Shown: in pieces, positions 62,444 to 64,000 of the stretch
Layout: every line of letters starts with the position of its first letter
Numbering within the stretch: position 1 is the first letter of the stretch
Origin: Deltaproteobacteria bacterium
GTDB lineage: Bacteria > Myxococcota_A > UBA9160 > UBA4427
DNA: 64,000 bases
Assembly (NCBI GenBank): GCA_002719955.1
Contig: PBFW01000046.1
Coordinates: 1-64,000 of the forward strand
Direction of reading: 5' to 3'
The notes under the pieces: generated by a model
Told to the model about the DNA's origin: nothing
What the model saw: the letters and a program-made list of their open reading frames with translations, nothing else
Databases searched by the model: none
Translations under genes and position numbers: made by a program

Positions 62444-63142
62444 TCAGCGTGCGGGTGCGCGTCGGATCTCCACGTCCGTTCCGCTTCCGATGAGCACGGC
62501 GTCGGCCATGCCAAGGAAGAAACCGGTTCCCAGGACGCCGGGCAGGGCGACGATTGCGGACTCGAGGGCGCGCGCATCGAGCGGTGGGTCGAGCTTGGCG
62601 TCGAGGATCCAGTTGCCGTTGTCGGTGATCAGTGTCTGCGAGCGTCCATCGACGCGCAAATCCGCGTCGAGACCCAGCTTGGCGAGTTCGCTTCGCACCA
62701 GCGAGACGCCAAAGGGCAGGACCTCGATTGGCAGCCTTCCGCCCTGGCCGAGCTGGCGGACGAGTTTCTCGGGACCGATCAGGATGATGAGCTGATCGGA
62801 GCTGGCCGCGACTACCTTTTCGCGCACCATCGCGGCGCCATAGCCCTTGATCACGTCGAGCCGGTCGTCGACCTCATCCGCGCCGTCGAAGGTGATGTCG
62901 AGGGATGCGACCTCTTCGAGACGGGCGAGGGGAATGCCGAGGCCGCCGGCGAGCGCAGCGGTCGCTTCGCTCGTCGGGACTCCGGTCACCTGCAGACCCT
63001 CGGCGACTCGCGCGCCGAGCGCTTCCACGAAGGCCGAGGCGGCGCGGCCCGTGCCCAGGCCGATCTTCATTCCGTCCCGCACCCATTCGAGGGCGGTCTC
63101 GGCCGCGCCGGTCGGTGTCGTGGGATCGGATCGGTCGCTCAT
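62444..63142 (-). CDS. rpiA: Ribose-5-phosphate isomerase A
   Basis: 232 residues. The RpiA pattern is GMKIGLGTGRAASAFVEALG, SLDITFDGADEVDDRLDVIK with the catalytic Asp pair, then KGYGAAMVREKVVAASSDQL and DNGNWILDAKL. It interconverts ribose-5-P and ribulose-5-P in the pentose phosphate pathway. The start follows the upstream stop by one base, so it is translated with the transaldolase/isomerase gene. Confidence 0.95.
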   Translation of the reverse strand: MSDRSDPTTPTGAAETALEWVRDGMKIGLGTGRAASAFVEALGARVAEGLQVTGVPTSEATAALAGGLGIPLARLEEVASLDITFDGADEVDDRLDVIKGYGAAMVREKVVAASSDQLIILIGPEKLVRQLGQGGRLPIEVLPFGVSLVRSELAKLGLDADLRVDGRSQTLITDNGNWILDAKLDPPLDARALESAIVALPGVLGTGFFLGMADAVLIGSGTDVEIRRAPAR

Positions 63143-63143
63143 A

Positions 63144-64000
63144 TCAGCCGAGGGCGCTCCCGATCCAGTCCGCCAGCAGGGCGAGGGTGGCGGGCGGGTC
63201 TGCGCCCACGTCGATTCCGAGCACGCGACGATCCCTTTTGCAGAGCACCTCGAAATCGCCCACCGCCTGAGCCTCGGCGAGGGTGTCGAAATCGCCGCCC
63301 ATCTCGGGAATCCCGAGCGGCGTGCCCGCGCGCGCAGCGGCGCTCTGCCACAGGTGGAGGCCGACGACCCGATTGGGCCCCCCCTTCTGGAGCTGTCCAG
63401 TCGAATGCAGATAGCGGGGCCCGAAGTCGAGGGTCGTTGCCACGCGCTTCGCGCTGCCGACCGCTTCTCGTATCGACTGCAGCACCCGTCGGGTCGTGGG
63501 CGTGTCCTCGAGGAAAGCGTTGATCACGAAGGTGTCGCCCGAGGCGAGTCCATCGAGGAGCGATTCTGCGAGCGCACCGGGATCGCCTTTGGCTCGTGAG
63601 GCCGCATCGCCGAGGGCGGGTGCGGTCATCAGCTTCACGCCCTTGGCTTCGAGATCCGCGCTTCGTTCGGGAAGACCGCCGTCTCGGCTCGCCCGCTGCA
63701 TCAGTTCGCGTCCCGCGACCTTCGCCGACTCGACATCGGGTTGGTCAAAGGGGTTGAGATCCCAGACCGCGCCGATGACCGCGGTGGCGATCTGCCAGCG
63801 AAAGATTTCCTGGACGAGATCGAGCGACTCGGCGATCGCGATGCGAATCACCGGGTGTCCGGCCATTTCGAGCACCTTCAGTTTTTCTTCGCGCGTTCGA
63901 TTCGAGGCCGCTGAAGCCGCGCCCGAGACGGCGAGATCGACGAAGATCCGATCGTTGCCGTAGCGGCTCGATTCGCCCAGGGGTTCGCCACCGATCGGAA
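63144..64000 (-). CDS. C-terminal part of a transaldolase/glucose-6-phosphate isomerase
   Basis: The 285 residues seen run off the right edge. They match a phosphoglucose-isomerase domain: RYGNDRIFVDLAVSG, AVWDLNPFDQPDVESAKVAG and the late signature FGPRYLHSTGQLQKGGPNRV. The stretch that follows (VVGLHLWQSAAARAGTPLGI) suits the bifunctional TalPgi enzymes, in which a transaldolase half precedes. That half would lie beyond base 64000. With rpiA it forms a pentose-phosphate operon. Confidence 0.85.
   Translation of the reverse strand, partial: PIGGEPLGESSRYGNDRIFVDLAVSGAASAASNRTREEKLKVLEMAGHPVIRIAIAESLDLVQEIFRWQIATAVIGAVWDLNPFDQPDVESAKVAGRELMQRASRDGGLPERSADLEAKGVKLMTAPALGDAASRAKGDPGALAESLLDGLASGDTFVINAFLEDTPTTRRVLQSIREAVGSAKRVATTLDFGPRYLHSTGQLQKGGPNRVVGLHLWQSAAARAGTPLGIPEMGGDFDTLAEAQAVGDFEVLCKRDRRVLGIDVGADPPATLALLADWIGSALG

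Overview
Organism. The window is GC-rich, densely packed DNA from a Gram-negative bacterium. The evidence is several outer-membrane beta-barrels, an autotransporter, lipoproteins and a PEP-CTERM protein. There are many CoA-dependent lipid or aromatic degradation genes (three class III CoA-transferases, an acyl-CoA ligase, enoyl-CoA hydratases, a 3-hydroxyacyl-CoA dehydrogenase, SDRs, a luciferase-like monooxygenase). With GTG/TTG starts and PEP-CTERM sorting, this resembles the Myxococcota/Binatia-type 'deltaproteobacterial' lineages, but that is an inference. No tRNA, rRNA, CRISPR array, insertion sequence or phage gene was seen.

Layout. 1-562 is a decayed sensor histidine kinase. 737-13355 is CoA and short-chain dehydrogenase metabolism: a CoA-transferase/amidohydrolase pair on the minus strand; a plus-strand cluster of a small protein, acyl-CoA ligase, fused crotonase and CoA-transferase; an outer-membrane protein; a tandem double CoA-transferase; an SDR with a luciferase-like oxidoreductase. 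13488-17827 holds a large autotransporter divergent from a MaoC hydratase. 18370-28492 is mostly housekeeping: YkuK-like protein, pheS-pheT, MFS transporter, long GAPDH, porin-like protein, hydroxyacyl-CoA dehydrogenase, phosphatase.

28617-35525 pairs a SWIM/SNF2 helicase with a protein that looks like a catalytically dead CCA-adding enzyme, followed by a truncated receiver domain and an S4-RlmI-type methyltransferase fusion. 35817-39307 is a cell-surface locus: a PEP-CTERM protein, a TPR/beta-barrel protein and an Ala/Gly-rich anchored protein. 39501-47529 mixes a dienelactone hydrolase, a methyltransferase, a broken REC-GGDEF gene, lipoproteins and a frameshifted histidine kinase. 47526-55327 holds GNAT, RlmD-type and YgiQ-type enzymes, an Ada-AlkA repair fusion, DUF1145, a methyltransferase-like protein and a rhomboid protease. 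55403-61794 has an adenylate-kinase-like protein overlapping a transglutaminase-like gene, two overlapping SDRs, SnoaL and EthD proteins and a sigma-54 activator with a degenerate receiver. The right edge carries rpiA and a transaldolase/glucose-6-phosphate isomerase gene that runs off the window.

Main theme. Nearly all metabolic genes are intact. Four signal-transduction genes are broken: two histidine kinases, one receiver protein and one REC-GGDEF protein. They carry frameshifts, stops, deletions or loss of the phospho-acceptor. This clustering in one functional class suggests lineage-specific loss of signalling, although several lesions are single-base indels that could also be sequence errors.
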